Below, one piece after another: positions 1 to 6,693 of a DNA stretch of 8,877 nt. Within the stretch, counting starts at the first letter, position 1. Each line of letters starts with the position of its first letter. Made by a program: the position numbers and the translations under genes. Below the pieces are notes generated by a model. That model saw only the letters and a program-made list of their open reading frames with translations, searched no databases and was not told where the DNA came from. This DNA is from Geobacter sp. (GTDB taxonomy: Bacteria > Desulfobacterota > Desulfuromonadia > Geobacterales > Pseudopelobacteraceae): contig DAIERH010000088.1 of NCBI GenBank assembly GCA_027346925.1, positions 1-8,877 on the forward strand. The letters run 5' to 3'.

Positions 1-827
1 GTGGGAGCCGTGTACCAGACGGTAATCCGCTCGTCCCGCAGCAGGTCGAACCAGTGCCGGGCGTTGTAGCCGCCGCCGAAATGGATCTGCGTCACCCCCA
101 GGCTCCAGGGGCCGATGATGCCGTAGGACGTGCCGGTGACCCACCCCTGGTCGGCGGTGCACCAGAAGAGGTCGTCCGGCCCCAGTCCCAGCACCTCCCG
201 CGTGGTGCGCTCCTGGTACCGGATGCTGCCGTGACGGTGCAGGACCCCTTTGGGTTTGCCGGTGGAACCCGAGGTGTAGTGCAGCACCGAAGGGGTGTCC
301 GGAGCGGTGGCCGGCGTGTCGAAACGGTCGGATGCGGCGCCCATCAGGCATTCCCAGCTCAGTACATCGGAGGAGACATCCTCGGAAACATCGGTCAGGA
401 TCACGGCCCGGAGATGGGGAAGCCGGCCGCGGATGCGTTCGATCTTGCGGTAGAGACTCTTGCGGGTGACAACCAGCCGGGCTTCCGAGGCCTCCAGGCG
501 ATCCAGCAGCGCATCGTCGCCGAAGTTGGAGAAGAGCGTGCCGGTGATGCACTCCGCCTTGAGGGAACCGAGAAACGCCGTAAACTGTTCGGGTGCCTTG
601 GGGAGAAAGGTGAAGACCACCTCGCCGGCTTCGATGGCGAGGGTGCGGAGGACATTGGCAAAACGGTTTGATAGCCGGTCCATGTCCCCGAAGGTATAGT
701 CGCGCCGTTCGAAGCCGGATGAGATCCAGCGCATGGCGACCTTGTCCCCGTGGCCCGCCTCGCATTGGTGGCCGGTACAGATCCAACCGATATTGTTCTG
801 GTTATTTTCGGTGATGTTGACCGACAT
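1..827 (-). CDS. Acetyl-CoA synthetase-like AMP-forming acyl-CoA ligase (3' end outside window)
   Basis: Member of the ANL (AMP-binding) superfamily, which activates a carboxylate with ATP to an acyl-adenylate and transfers it to CoA. I translated 275 codons from ATG at 827, with no stop before the window edge. The P-loop-like A3 signature YTSGSTGKPKG is at residues 184-194. It is followed by FWCTADQGWVTGTSYGI (221-237) and VWYTAP (270-275), which resemble the AcsA type of acetyl-CoA synthetase and favour a short-chain substrate. Compared with Bacillus AcsA as I remember it, the N-terminus is about 55 residues shorter, and the first residues align with the start of the nucleotide-binding core. 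The start is supported by GGAGG 9 bases upstream. The gene overlaps the end of the preceding heptosyltransferase by 26 bp, so it is probably the last or a late cistron of the LPS operon, where such a ligase is unexpected. The family is secure; the true substrate is not. The C-terminal lid domain with the catalytic lysine is not visible. Confidence 0.88.
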   Translation of the reverse strand, partial: MSVNITENNQNNIGWICTGHQCEAGHGDKVAMRWISSGFERRDYTFGDMDRLSNRFANVLRTLAIEAGEVVFTFLPKAPEQFTAFLGSLKAECITGTLFSNFGDDALLDRLEASEARLVVTRKSLYRKIERIRGRLPHLRAVILTDVSEDVSSDVLSWECLMGAASDRFDTPATAPDTPSVLHYTSGSTGKPKGVLHRHGSIRYQERTTREVLGLGPDDLFWCTADQGWVTGTSYGIIGPWSLGVTQIHFGGGYNARHWFDLLRDERITVWYTAP

Positions 828-1911
828 GGTCCTTTACCTCCCGGAACACCTCTTCCGGCGTGGTCTCCTCCAGGCATTCCATTTTGCCGCGTTGGCTGAT
901 GGCGCAGCTTTCCCTGTTGCAGGGAACGCACTCCCACGGTTTCTGCACCACGGTGACGTTCCCGACCCGCTGCACCCCTTTGCCGGTGCTGAACGGGGAC
1001 CTTTCCCGGCAGTCGTTGGGCCACGGCGCCCAGTAGCGCGTGAGGGTCGGCCCGAACACGGCCACCGTGGGCGTACCGACCGCGGCGGCGATATGGGTCG
1101 CGGCAGTGTCGATTCCCACGTATGCCGTGCTTCCCTTGATCGCTGCCGCGAGCTGGTTGAGCGAGAACAGTTCGGAAAACCATTCGATCCGGGTCGGTGC
1201 GGCCTCTGCTATCCGTTCGAGAAAGGCCCGGTCGGCCGGATCCGGCGTGACGGTGAAGAGCGTACGCAGGCCCAGCCGGTCATGTATCAATCCCGCCAGC
1301 GCCCCCCACTTCTCCGCGTCCCAGAATTTGCAGGCCCCCCTGCTGTAGGGATGGAGAACCACATACGGGCCGCCTGCCAGCCTGGCGCTGACAAACGATT
1401 CATCGTCGGCGTCAAACCCCATGACAACGCGGGGTAGTTTGGGGATACCCAGGCTATCGAGCAGCGACAGTACACCCGGGACAACGTGATTACTGTCGTC
1501 GTAACGAAGCCAGCCGGTGAGCAGCAGTTTCTTCCACCATTCGGCCGGGACGTCCTGGAGCAGGCCGTACGACCTCTTTCCCGCGATTGAGCCGAAAAGG
1601 GTCATCCGGTCGGACGGGTTCGTGGAGAGAGCCACATCGTACCTGTTCCACAAGGAGGCGATGACGCCGGGGCTGCGGCTGCCGCGGGGCATGCCGATAA
1701 CCCGGTCCACATAGGGGTTTTTGGCCAGTATCCCCTCGGTGCCCGCGAACACCAGGTAATCGACGCGGGCACCCGGCTGGTGCGTCTTGATGGAGTATGC
1801 CAGGGGGGTGGTCACCAGGACGTCTCCCAGAAAACGCAGGCAGACGATCAGGTATGAAGGGGCCGAACCTTTTGGGGAATGATCACTAGAAATAACGCAG
1901 TCTCCCGGCAA
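802..1911 (-). CDS. GT9 family glycosyltransferase, LPS heptosyltransferase III (RfaQ)-like
   Basis: Predicted cytoplasmic ADP-heptose:LPS heptosyltransferase of family GT9, 369 aa, a normal family length. The N-terminal Rossmann half begins with YLIVCLRFLGDVLVTTPL (residues 20-37), where D30 matches the conserved catalytic Asp of the family. The C-terminal half has the nucleotide-sugar signature GIDTAATHIAAAVGTP (266-281) followed by AVFGPT. Near the end is a cysteine cluster, WECVPCNRESC (326-336) plus C346. It is distinct in sequence from the WaaF copy upstream in the operon and looks more like RfaQ-type enzymes, though the acceptor sugar cannot be read from sequence. The start is uncertain: TTG at 1911 is the only start in frame that keeps the whole N-terminal strand. 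It has only a weak GGTGG upstream and overlaps the preceding GT2 gene by 26 bp, so translation probably depends on coupling. The stop TAA (802-804) lies inside the next gene. Confidence 0.85.
   Translation of the reverse strand: MPGDCVISSDHSPKGSAPSYLIVCLRFLGDVLVTTPLAYSIKTHQPGARVDYLVFAGTEGILAKNPYVDRVIGMPRGSRSPGVIASLWNRYDVALSTNPSDRMTLFGSIAGKRSYGLLQDVPAEWWKKLLLTGWLRYDDSNHVVPGVLSLLDSLGIPKLPRVVMGFDADDESFVSARLAGGPYVVLHPYSRGACKFWDAEKWGALAGLIHDRLGLRTLFTVTPDPADRAFLERIAEAAPTRIEWFSELFSLNQLAAAIKGSTAYVGIDTAATHIAAAVGTPTVAVFGPTLTRYWAPWPNDCRERSPFSTGKGVQRVGNVTVVQKPWECVPCNRESCAISQRGKMECLEETTPEEVFREVKDHVGQHHRK
837..841 (-). promoter_or_regulatory. Ribosome binding site deciding the ligase start
   Basis: On the minus strand GGGAGGT ends 8 to 9 bases before the ATG at 827, inside the 3' end of the heptosyltransferase gene. 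It is one of the two strongest Shine-Dalgarno matches in the window. It supports a genuine start that overlaps the upstream gene, rather than a read-through fusion. Confidence 0.7.
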
Positions 1912-2698
1912 GCCATTTTTCCACCAGGGTATGCCGGTGCAGCAGCCGTTCTCTCCGGCTGTGCAGCCAGTTCACGAGCTTGTTCCAGTTGCGTCCGGCC
2001 GCCCGCTTCCACCAGGGGAGCTTCCATTTGCGGATGAAGTAGGCCTTGTTCTCCAGGGCATAGGGTTTGGGTTCGCGCGCCTTTCCCAGGGTGTTCTGCG
2101 TCACGGACCCGAAATGGTGAATGAACGAGCTTCCGGCCGTCCCCAGCCTGAATCCGGCACGTGTTGCGCGAAGAAAGAAGTCGGTGTCCTCGTACTGGCC
2201 GATGCGGAAGTTCTCGTCGAACAGGCCGATTGTATCGAAGACCGCCCGGCGCGCCGCGAAGCAGACCGCATGGGCGCTCCCCCGCCTGACCACCCCGGAC
2301 ATGGCTGCGATGAACTCGCGGGCATAACCGCCAAGGTCGTAGTTGAACTCCCCCTCGCGGATGGCGGGGCTGACGACGTCCAGCCCCCAACGATTCGCCG
2401 CGGAAAGGAGCCCTTGCCACCACCCCTCGGCCAGCACGATGTCGTTGTTCAGCACAATAATCCAGTCGCCGCCTGCTGCCCGCACCCCCTGGTTCCAGGC
2501 CGGAGCGCAGCCGCGGTTTTCCCCGTTCGAGACAACGCCGATCCAGGGAAGGGATTGCAGGTATTCCGCCGTGCCATCGCCCGATGCGTTGTCCACGACC
2601 ACGACGGTTGCCTGCGGCGGTAGTGTCCGGTACAGGCTCTCCAGGCAGATCCGGGTGTATTCCAGCTTGTTGTGGACCGCCAGGGTAATGCCGATCAT
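1886..2698 (-). CDS. GT2 family glycosyltransferase (rhamnosyl/galactosyl-transferase type fold)
   Basis: Cytoplasmic or membrane-peripheral GT-A glycosyltransferase of family GT2, 270 aa from ATG at 2698, likely acting in LPS core or O-chain assembly. Visible motifs are the nucleotide-binding strand VVVVDNASGDGT (32-43), the metal-binding NND at 84-86 in WIIVLNNDIVL, and the acceptor-side GLFDENFRIGQYEDTDF (158-174) with ED at 170-171. HHFGS (194-198) follows, a typical late motif. There is no signal peptide or clear membrane segment. The C-terminus (about 222-270) is strongly basic and tryptophan-rich and could sit on the membrane. The frame is open 48 codons further upstream to 2842, but that extension lies inside the preceding gene and lacks family similarity. 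The chosen ATG forms an ATGA overlap with the upstream stop. The 3' end overlaps the next gene. Donor and acceptor are unknown. Confidence 0.85.
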   Translation of the reverse strand: MIGITLAVHNKLEYTRICLESLYRTLPPQATVVVVDNASGDGTAEYLQSLPWIGVVSNGENRGCAPAWNQGVRAAGGDWIIVLNNDIVLAEGWWQGLLSAANRWGLDVVSPAIREGEFNYDLGGYAREFIAAMSGVVRRGSAHAVCFAARRAVFDTIGLFDENFRIGQYEDTDFFLRATRAGFRLGTAGSSFIHHFGSVTQNTLGKAREPKPYALENKAYFIRKWKLPWWKRAAGRNWNKLVNWLHSRRERLLHRHTLVEKWLAGRLRYF

Positions 2699-3618
2699 GG
2701 GGTATCCCCTTCCAGGAGCCTGCGGCGTTCCGCGGCAAGCGACACAAAACGGTCCAGACGCATTCCCCGGGTGAGGAGGCGATGCACCATGCGCAGGTCG
2801 GGGAGCGCACCTCCCATGAGCGATTGCAGGGTCAGGCGCCATCCCCGGCGCAGGTCGCCGTAGCGCAGGCAGATGTCGGCGACATGATAGAGAAAGAGGC
2901 CGCGGTACTGAAGGGGAATCCGTGCCCGGTACTGCTCATGGACCCGCAGCGTCGAACGCCAGAACTTGGCGCTTCTGCTGCTGCGCTCTCCGTGGGCGCG
3001 CATCCGTACCTGGTCGCGATCCAGTATCCTGATCCGAAGGCCTGAAAGCTGTGCCCGAAGGAAAATCTCCCAGTCTTCCCGCAGGATACAGTCTTCGGCG
3101 TATCCGGGGAATGAATCCCGTTTCAGTGCGGTAGCCGACGGATAGCCCACTTGCGAGGCAAATACCAACTCCGCCGTATCGGCGCTGATCCTTTTCGTGG
3201 TACTGCGTATGATCCGCCCCTGTTCGTCAACAAAGGTCCTGGGAAAGGAGTAGACCAGGTCGGCTCCATCCCGTCCCAAGACCCCCATGACGGTTTCGAG
3301 GTAGTCCGGCTCCCACAGGTCGTCGTAATCGAGGAAAAACACATACTCCCCCCGGGCCAGGCGCACCCCTTCGTTCCTGCTGAAGGAGCGCTCCCTGTTG
3401 CGCTCGTTTCTCGCGTAGCGCACAGCCCCGCGTTCGAGTTGCGGGGCGAACTCCTGCCGGATGATCTCGCCGGTCCGGTCGGTTGAGGCATCGTCAACCA
3501 CGATGATTTCCTGCGGCGCGACCGTCTGTCCCAGGGCACTGCGTATCGCCTCGGCGACGAAGCGTTCGCCGTTGTACACGGGTATGACGACGCTTATGGA
3601 GCTATTCCCGGCTGTCAT
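2695..3618 (-). CDS. GT2 family glycosyltransferase
   Basis: GT-A fold family 2 glycosyltransferase, 307 aa, presumed to add a sugar to the LPS core or O-antigen at the cytoplasmic face. It opens with ISVVIPVYNGERFVAEAI (8-25), then IIVVDDASTDRT (38-49). The metal site is FFLDYDDLWEPDY (94-106), a standard variant of the DxD motif. REDWEIFLR (180-188) is the usual ED region near the acceptor site. The C-terminal third (about 215-307) is basic, has no recognised motif and may contact membrane. ATG at 3618 lies 17 bp inside the end of the WaaE-like gene, with GGAG 4 bases upstream. Its TGA (2695-2697) overlaps the next ATG. The sequence does not reveal which sugar is transferred. Confidence 0.86.
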   Translation of the reverse strand: MTAGNSSISVVIPVYNGERFVAEAIRSALGQTVAPQEIIVVDDASTDRTGEIIRQEFAPQLERGAVRYARNERNRERSFSRNEGVRLARGEYVFFLDYDDLWEPDYLETVMGVLGRDGADLVYSFPRTFVDEQGRIIRSTTKRISADTAELVFASQVGYPSATALKRDSFPGYAEDCILREDWEIFLRAQLSGLRIRILDRDQVRMRAHGERSSRSAKFWRSTLRVHEQYRARIPLQYRGLFLYHVADICLRYGDLRRGWRLTLQSLMGGALPDLRMVHRLLTRGMRLDRFVSLAAERRRLLEGDTP

Positions 3619-4363
3619 GGCGCTCCGACTGGAGTTCGAGGCATTTCATGTGGCGGTAGAACACCCCCGTGGCGTTGGAAAAGGCGATCAGTACCCCGGT
3701 GCTTCCATCCAGAAAACCACGCTTGATGACAAGCGTCTTGAAAAAGGTGAGGCCACTCCTGAACAGGGCATTCATTGCCGATGTCGTCTCTCCCCGCTCC
3801 AGCATCACGCGCGCTCCCAGGGTGGAGTAGCTTTCGCCCTTGCGGAAAAAGTCCCCCACGTTGCGGAACGAACGGTGCTCGATGCAGTTCTCCAGATGGC
3901 CCGGATGCCCATCCAGCACGACCGATTCGTGTACGAGACGGTCGGAGAAGCGCCCGCGCCCCTTGCGGAAGAGGCGCAGAATACGGTCCGGCCACCAGCC
4001 GGAATGCCGTACCCACCGGCCGCGATAAAAGTTCTTCCGCTTCACGGTGTAGCCGTCACAGGCCGGCTTTTGGACGGTCCGGCGAATCTCCGCGGCCAGC
4101 TCCGGGGTCACGGTTTCGTCGGCGTCGATGGAAAAGATCCACTCCCCCGTTGCCAGGTCCAGGGCGTTGTTTTTCTGAATGCCGAATCCCTCCCAGGGAT
4201 ATACGTGAAACCGCACCTTTGGATTCAGCTCACAGATCTCGCGGGTCCGGTCCGTGCTGCCCGAATCGACCACGATGATCTCGTCGGCGAAATCCAGGCT
4301 CGCCAGGCAACCGGCGATAGTATGCTCCTCGTTGCGGGTTATGATGGTGGCCGAGATTTTCAT
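3602..4363 (-). CDS. WaaE/KdtX-like LPS core glycosyltransferase
   Basis: Family GT2 enzyme of the WaaE (KdtX) type, which in enterobacteria such as Klebsiella adds a beta-1,4-glucose to inner-core heptose I; the exact sugar here is inferred only. Length is 253 aa, close to the family norm. Motifs are MKISATIITRNEEHTIAGCL (1-20), IIVVDSGSTDRT (29-40), the metal-binding SIDADE (78-83), the WaaE-type SGWWPDRILRLFRKGRGRF (121-139), LVHES (143-147), and a C-terminal stretch LVIKRGFLDGSTGVLIAF (211-228) typical of this subfamily. The start at ATG 4363 begins exactly at the conserved first strand, 13 bases after the epimerase stop, but no good Shine-Dalgarno precedes it. GTG at 4382-4384 has a GGGGG nearby and is an alternative that adds 7 residues. 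The frame is open further upstream to 4450, but that part is overlap with the epimerase gene. Confidence 0.88.
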   Translation of the reverse strand: MKISATIITRNEEHTIAGCLASLDFADEIIVVDSGSTDRTREICELNPKVRFHVYPWEGFGIQKNNALDLATGEWIFSIDADETVTPELAAEIRRTVQKPACDGYTVKRKNFYRGRWVRHSGWWPDRILRLFRKGRGRFSDRLVHESVVLDGHPGHLENCIEHRSFRNVGDFFRKGESYSTLGARVMLERGETTSAMNALFRSGLTFFKTLVIKRGFLDGSTGVLIAFSNATGVFYRHMKCLELQSERHDSRE

Positions 4364-4376
4364 GCGCGTGGCGTCG

Positions 4377-5387
4377 TTAGGCACCGTAATACCCCCGGTA
4401 CCACGCCACGAACCGCCCGATGCCCTCCTCAAGCGGCGTGTCCGGCGCAAAGCCCACCGCTGCCCTCAGGTCGTCCACATCGGCGCAGGTGACCGGAACA
4501 TCGCCGGCCTGCATGGGGAGCAGGTTCTTCACTGCCTTCCTGCCCAGGCATTGTTCCAGTGTTTCGATGAACTGGCTGAGTTCAACCGGCCTGTGGTTGC
4601 CGATATTGTAGATGCGGTAGGGGGCAAAACTGCTGCCGGGATCGGGGGCTTCGCCGCTCCAGGCCGGATCGGGCAGCGCCGGCCTATCGGCAACCCGCAC
4701 CATCCCTTCCACGATGTCGTCGATGTAGGTGAAGTCGCGCTGCATCCGGCCGTGGTTGAAGACGTCGATCGGCCGCCCCTCAAGGATTGCCTTGGTAAAG
4801 GAAAAATAGGCCATGTCGGGCCGCCCCCAGGGACCATACACGGTGAAGAGGCGCAGTCCGGTCGTGGCCAGGCCGTACAGGCTGGCATAGCTGTGGGCCA
4901 TCAACTCGTTGGCCTTTTTGGTGGCGGCATACAGGGAGACGGGATGGTCCACGTTGTGGTGGACCGAGAAGGGGGTCCGGGTGTTCGCGCCGTACACCGA
5001 ACTGGACGAGGCATAGACCAGATGGTTCACCCGCGTGTGGCGGCACCCCTCCAGCACGTTCAGGAAGCCGACCAGGTTGCTGTCGCTGTAAGCGCGGGGG
5101 TTGGCCAGGGAGTAACGCACCCCGGCCTGGGCGGCCAGATGCACCACCACGGCGAAACGTTCCTCGCTGAAGAGTCGCTCCATGGCGTGCCGGTCCTCGA
5201 GGCCGCACTTCAGGAAGCGGAAGCCCTCCGCCCCCTCCAGTTGACCCAGGCGGTCCTGTTTCAGGGCCACGTCGTAGTAATCGTTCAGGTTGTCGAGGCC
5301 CACGACCTCGTCACCCCGGCCCAGCAGGCGCGTGCAGAGATGATAGCCGATAAAGCCTGCCGCTCCGGTGACGAGTATCTTGGTCAT
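4377..5387 (-). CDS. UDP-glucuronate 4-epimerase (NAD-dependent, SDR family)
   Basis: Interconverts UDP-glucuronate and UDP-galacturonate using bound NAD in the cytoplasm, supplying a galacturonic acid donor for the core. It is 336 aa, the usual length. Seen are the NAD site GAAGFIG (8-14), HLAAQAGVRYSL (83-94), the serine motif YASSSSVYG (125-133) with the catalytic Ser/Thr position, the catalytic pair Y153-xxx-K157 in SLYAATKKANELM, and FTVYGPWGRPDMA (181-193), RDFTYIDDIVEGMV (217-230) and YNIGNHRPVEL (260-270). The PWGRPDMA and AATKKANELM blocks are characteristic of the UDP-glucuronate rather than the UDP-glucose epimerase branch, from family knowledge. The start ATG 5387 has GGGAGG 7 bases upstream and overlaps the waaF stop as ATGA. 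The open frame continues upstream to 5489, but that 34-residue extension precedes the Rossmann strand and is rejected. UDP-glucose dehydrogenase, which would make the substrate, is not in the window. Confidence 0.92.
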   Translation of the reverse strand: MTKILVTGAAGFIGYHLCTRLLGRGDEVVGLDNLNDYYDVALKQDRLGQLEGAEGFRFLKCGLEDRHAMERLFSEERFAVVVHLAAQAGVRYSLANPRAYSDSNLVGFLNVLEGCRHTRVNHLVYASSSSVYGANTRTPFSVHHNVDHPVSLYAATKKANELMAHSYASLYGLATTGLRLFTVYGPWGRPDMAYFSFTKAILEGRPIDVFNHGRMQRDFTYIDDIVEGMVRVADRPALPDPAWSGEAPDPGSSFAPYRIYNIGNHRPVELSQFIETLEQCLGRKAVKNLLPMQAGDVPVTCADVDDLRAAVGFAPDTPLEEGIGRFVAWYRGYYGA

Positions 5388-6451
5388 GATCGCGCCTCCC
5401 TTGCCGGGATTTGTCGAAAAAGCCCCATTGCAGCCGCCACCACGTCGTCCGCCGTGACCATTGTCATGCAGCGATGGTCGCTCGGGCATTCGCGGAGCTT
5501 GCAGGGGGCGCAGTCGATCTCCTTGCGGACCACCACCGCCCGGTCGCTGTAGGGGGCGGTGCCGGTGTGGTCGGTGGGGCCGAATATGGCCACCAGCGGG
5601 ATGCCGAAGGCGGCGGCGATGTGCATCGGCCCGGAGTCGTTGGTGATGAAGAAGTCGCAGCGCCTGATCAGGGCCATGAGGTTCCGCACGGTGGTCCTGC
5701 CCGCCAGGTTCAGGCAGGTCCCGGCCATGTGCTGTTCAATCTCTGCCGCGATCCCTGTCTCATCCGGGCCGCCGAAAATCACCACCCGTGCCTTCCATTC
5801 GGCAGCCAGGCGCCGGGCTACCTGGGCGAACCGTTCCGGATACCAGCGTTTGGCGGAACCAAAGGTGGCGCCGGGGTTGATGCCCAGCACGAAATTCCCC
5901 CCCTCGATGCCGTGGGCCGCCAGCAGAGCGGCGGCGTCCGCATCCTCGGCCGGCGTCGTGACCAGGTACGGTGCCGTTGCCCGGCCACTGATGCCGAAAT
6001 GTGCCAGCAGGTCGATGTAGTAGCGGACCTCGTGTCTGCCGGGCGTCTCGTTGGTGGCGGAGTACCGGTGCGTCAGGAGCCAGCCGCGCCCATCGCTTCG
6101 TTTGCCCAGCCTGTGCGGTATGCCGGCCAGCCAGGGAACCAGGGCCGAATCAAAGGAGTTGGGCAGGATGACGGCCAGGTCGAAGCGCTGTTGCCTGAGC
6201 TCGGCGGCCAGCCTGATTCTGCCGCCAATGCCGTGGTGTCTCCCTTTGCGGTCGAAGACGACCACCCGGTCAACCCAATCATGGGGCGAGAAGAGTTCCG
6301 CCACCAGGGGATTGGCCAGCAGCGAGATCTCGGCTGCGGGAAACTGCTCCCGGACGGCGCCGATGGCGGGGGTGGTCATGACCGCGTCGCCGATCCAGTT
6401 GACGCCGCGGATCAGGATTCTGCCCACAAGGGAGGGGTTGATGGTTTTCAC
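5384..6451 (-). CDS. waaF: Lipopolysaccharide heptosyltransferase II (GT9)
   Basis: Transfers the second L-glycero-D-manno-heptose from ADP-heptose to heptose I of the inner core at the cytoplasmic face of the inner membrane. It is 355 aa, full length for WaaF. The N-terminal half starts with ILIRGVNWIGDAVMTTPAI (12-30), where D22 matches the catalytic base. The C-terminal half carries NPGATFGSAKRWYPERF (192-208), the ADP-heptose-binding NDSGPMHIAAAFGIP (271-285), and AIFGPTDHTGTAPYS (288-302), which together are diagnostic of WaaF. A cysteine cluster CAPCKLRECPSDHRC (314-328) follows, similar in plan to that of the other GT9 enzyme in this operon. The start is GTG at 6451, overlapping the TGA of the Trm112-like gene as GTGA, with only a weak G-rich upstream element, so coupling is likely. 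No waaC (heptosyltransferase I) is present in this window. Confidence 0.93.
   Translation of the reverse strand: MKTINPSLVGRILIRGVNWIGDAVMTTPAIGAVREQFPAAEISLLANPLVAELFSPHDWVDRVVVFDRKGRHHGIGGRIRLAAELRQQRFDLAVILPNSFDSALVPWLAGIPHRLGKRSDGRGWLLTHRYSATNETPGRHEVRYYIDLLAHFGISGRATAPYLVTTPAEDADAAALLAAHGIEGGNFVLGINPGATFGSAKRWYPERFAQVARRLAAEWKARVVIFGGPDETGIAAEIEQHMAGTCLNLAGRTTVRNLMALIRRCDFFITNDSGPMHIAAAFGIPLVAIFGPTDHTGTAPYSDRAVVVRKEIDCAPCKLRECPSDHRCMTMVTADDVVAAAMGLFRQIPAREARS
5395..5400 (-). promoter_or_regulatory. Strong ribosome binding site for the epimerase
   Basis: GGGAGG on the minus strand lies 7 bases before ATG 5387, within the last codons of waaF. It settles the start choice against the longer open frame, and it suggests re-initiation at this junction is efficient in addition to coupling through the ATGA overlap. 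Confidence 0.75.
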
Positions 6452-6642
6452 CGCCCCGTGTCCCCAGGCTCTTGCCCCTGAATTTTTTCCGCTTCATCCA
6501 GCAGCATGACAGGGATGCCCTCTCTGACCGGAAAACGGAGGCCGCATGGGGAGCAGAGCAGATAGGCCCCGTCCTCGGTCGCGGTGAGTTTCCCCTTGCA
6601 GGCGGGGCAGGCCAGTATGTCGATCAGGTCGTGCAAACGCAT
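6448..6642 (-). CDS. Trm112/YcaR-family small zinc-ribbon protein
   Basis: Small protein of the Trm112p-like (UPF0434/YcaR) family, 64 aa from ATG 6642. The motif MRLHDLIDILACPACKGKL opens the protein. Two cysteine pairs are seen (C12/C15 in CPAC and C30/C33 in CSPC), consistent with a zinc ribbon, and LRFPVREGIPVMLLDEA (35-51) is the family's conserved C-terminal block. Eukaryotic and archaeal Trm112 activates methyltransferases; the role of the bacterial stand-alone form is unclear. Bacterial members commonly sit next to lpxK, as in E. coli lpxK-ycaR-kdsB, and this gene does too. GTG at 6651 is an alternative start adding three residues. Neither start has a clear Shine-Dalgarno. The stop overlaps the waaF start (GTGA). 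Confidence 0.88.
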   Translation of the reverse strand: MRLHDLIDILACPACKGKLTATEDGAYLLCSPCGLRFPVREGIPVMLLDEAEKIQGQEPGDTGR

Positions 6643-6651
6643 GATACCCAC

Positions 6652-6693
6652 GGTTTCAGGGATGTAAATCGTTTTATAATGCCACAGCCGGTG
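6652..6693 (-). other. Short AT-rich intergenic gap between lpxK and the Trm112-like gene
   Basis: This is the longest non-coding stretch between genes in the window. On the minus strand it contains GCATTATAAAACG, AT-rich against the GC-rich background. I find no -35-like hexamer at 15-19 bases from a plausible -10, no inverted repeat and no terminator. It marks where a weak internal promoter could lie, nothing more. Confidence 0.3.

Noticed and set aside
910..926. Inverted repeat TTCCCTG-TTG-CAGGGAA
   Set aside because: Its 7-bp arms lie inside the GT9 coding sequence with no T-tract and no nearby gene boundary. A repeat of this size is expected by chance in GC-rich DNA.
401..1183. Long minus-strand open frame of 260 codons across the ligase and GT9 genes
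   Set aside because: It is out of frame with two genes that show clear motifs over the same bases, its product is low-complexity and Arg/Pro/Ser-rich, and it has no recognisable domain. Such shadows are common in GC-rich DNA.
2699..2842. 48-residue N-terminal extension of the GT2 gene that ends at 1886
   Set aside because: The extension is Pro/Ala/Arg-rich, lies wholly inside the preceding gene, and precedes the standard first strand of the GT2 fold. The ATGA overlap at 2695-2698 gives a better start.
5388..5489. 34-residue N-terminal extension of the epimerase
   Set aside because: The Rossmann strand starts at MTKILVTGAAGFIG, and a strong Shine-Dalgarno lies 7 bases before that ATG.
3461..6481. 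Very long plus-strand open frames (3461-4492, 4254-5552, 5411-6481)
   Set aside because: They are antisense to the WaaE-like, epimerase and waaF genes, whose motifs are unmistakable. The predicted products are Gly/His/Arg-rich without motifs or plausible ribosome binding sites.
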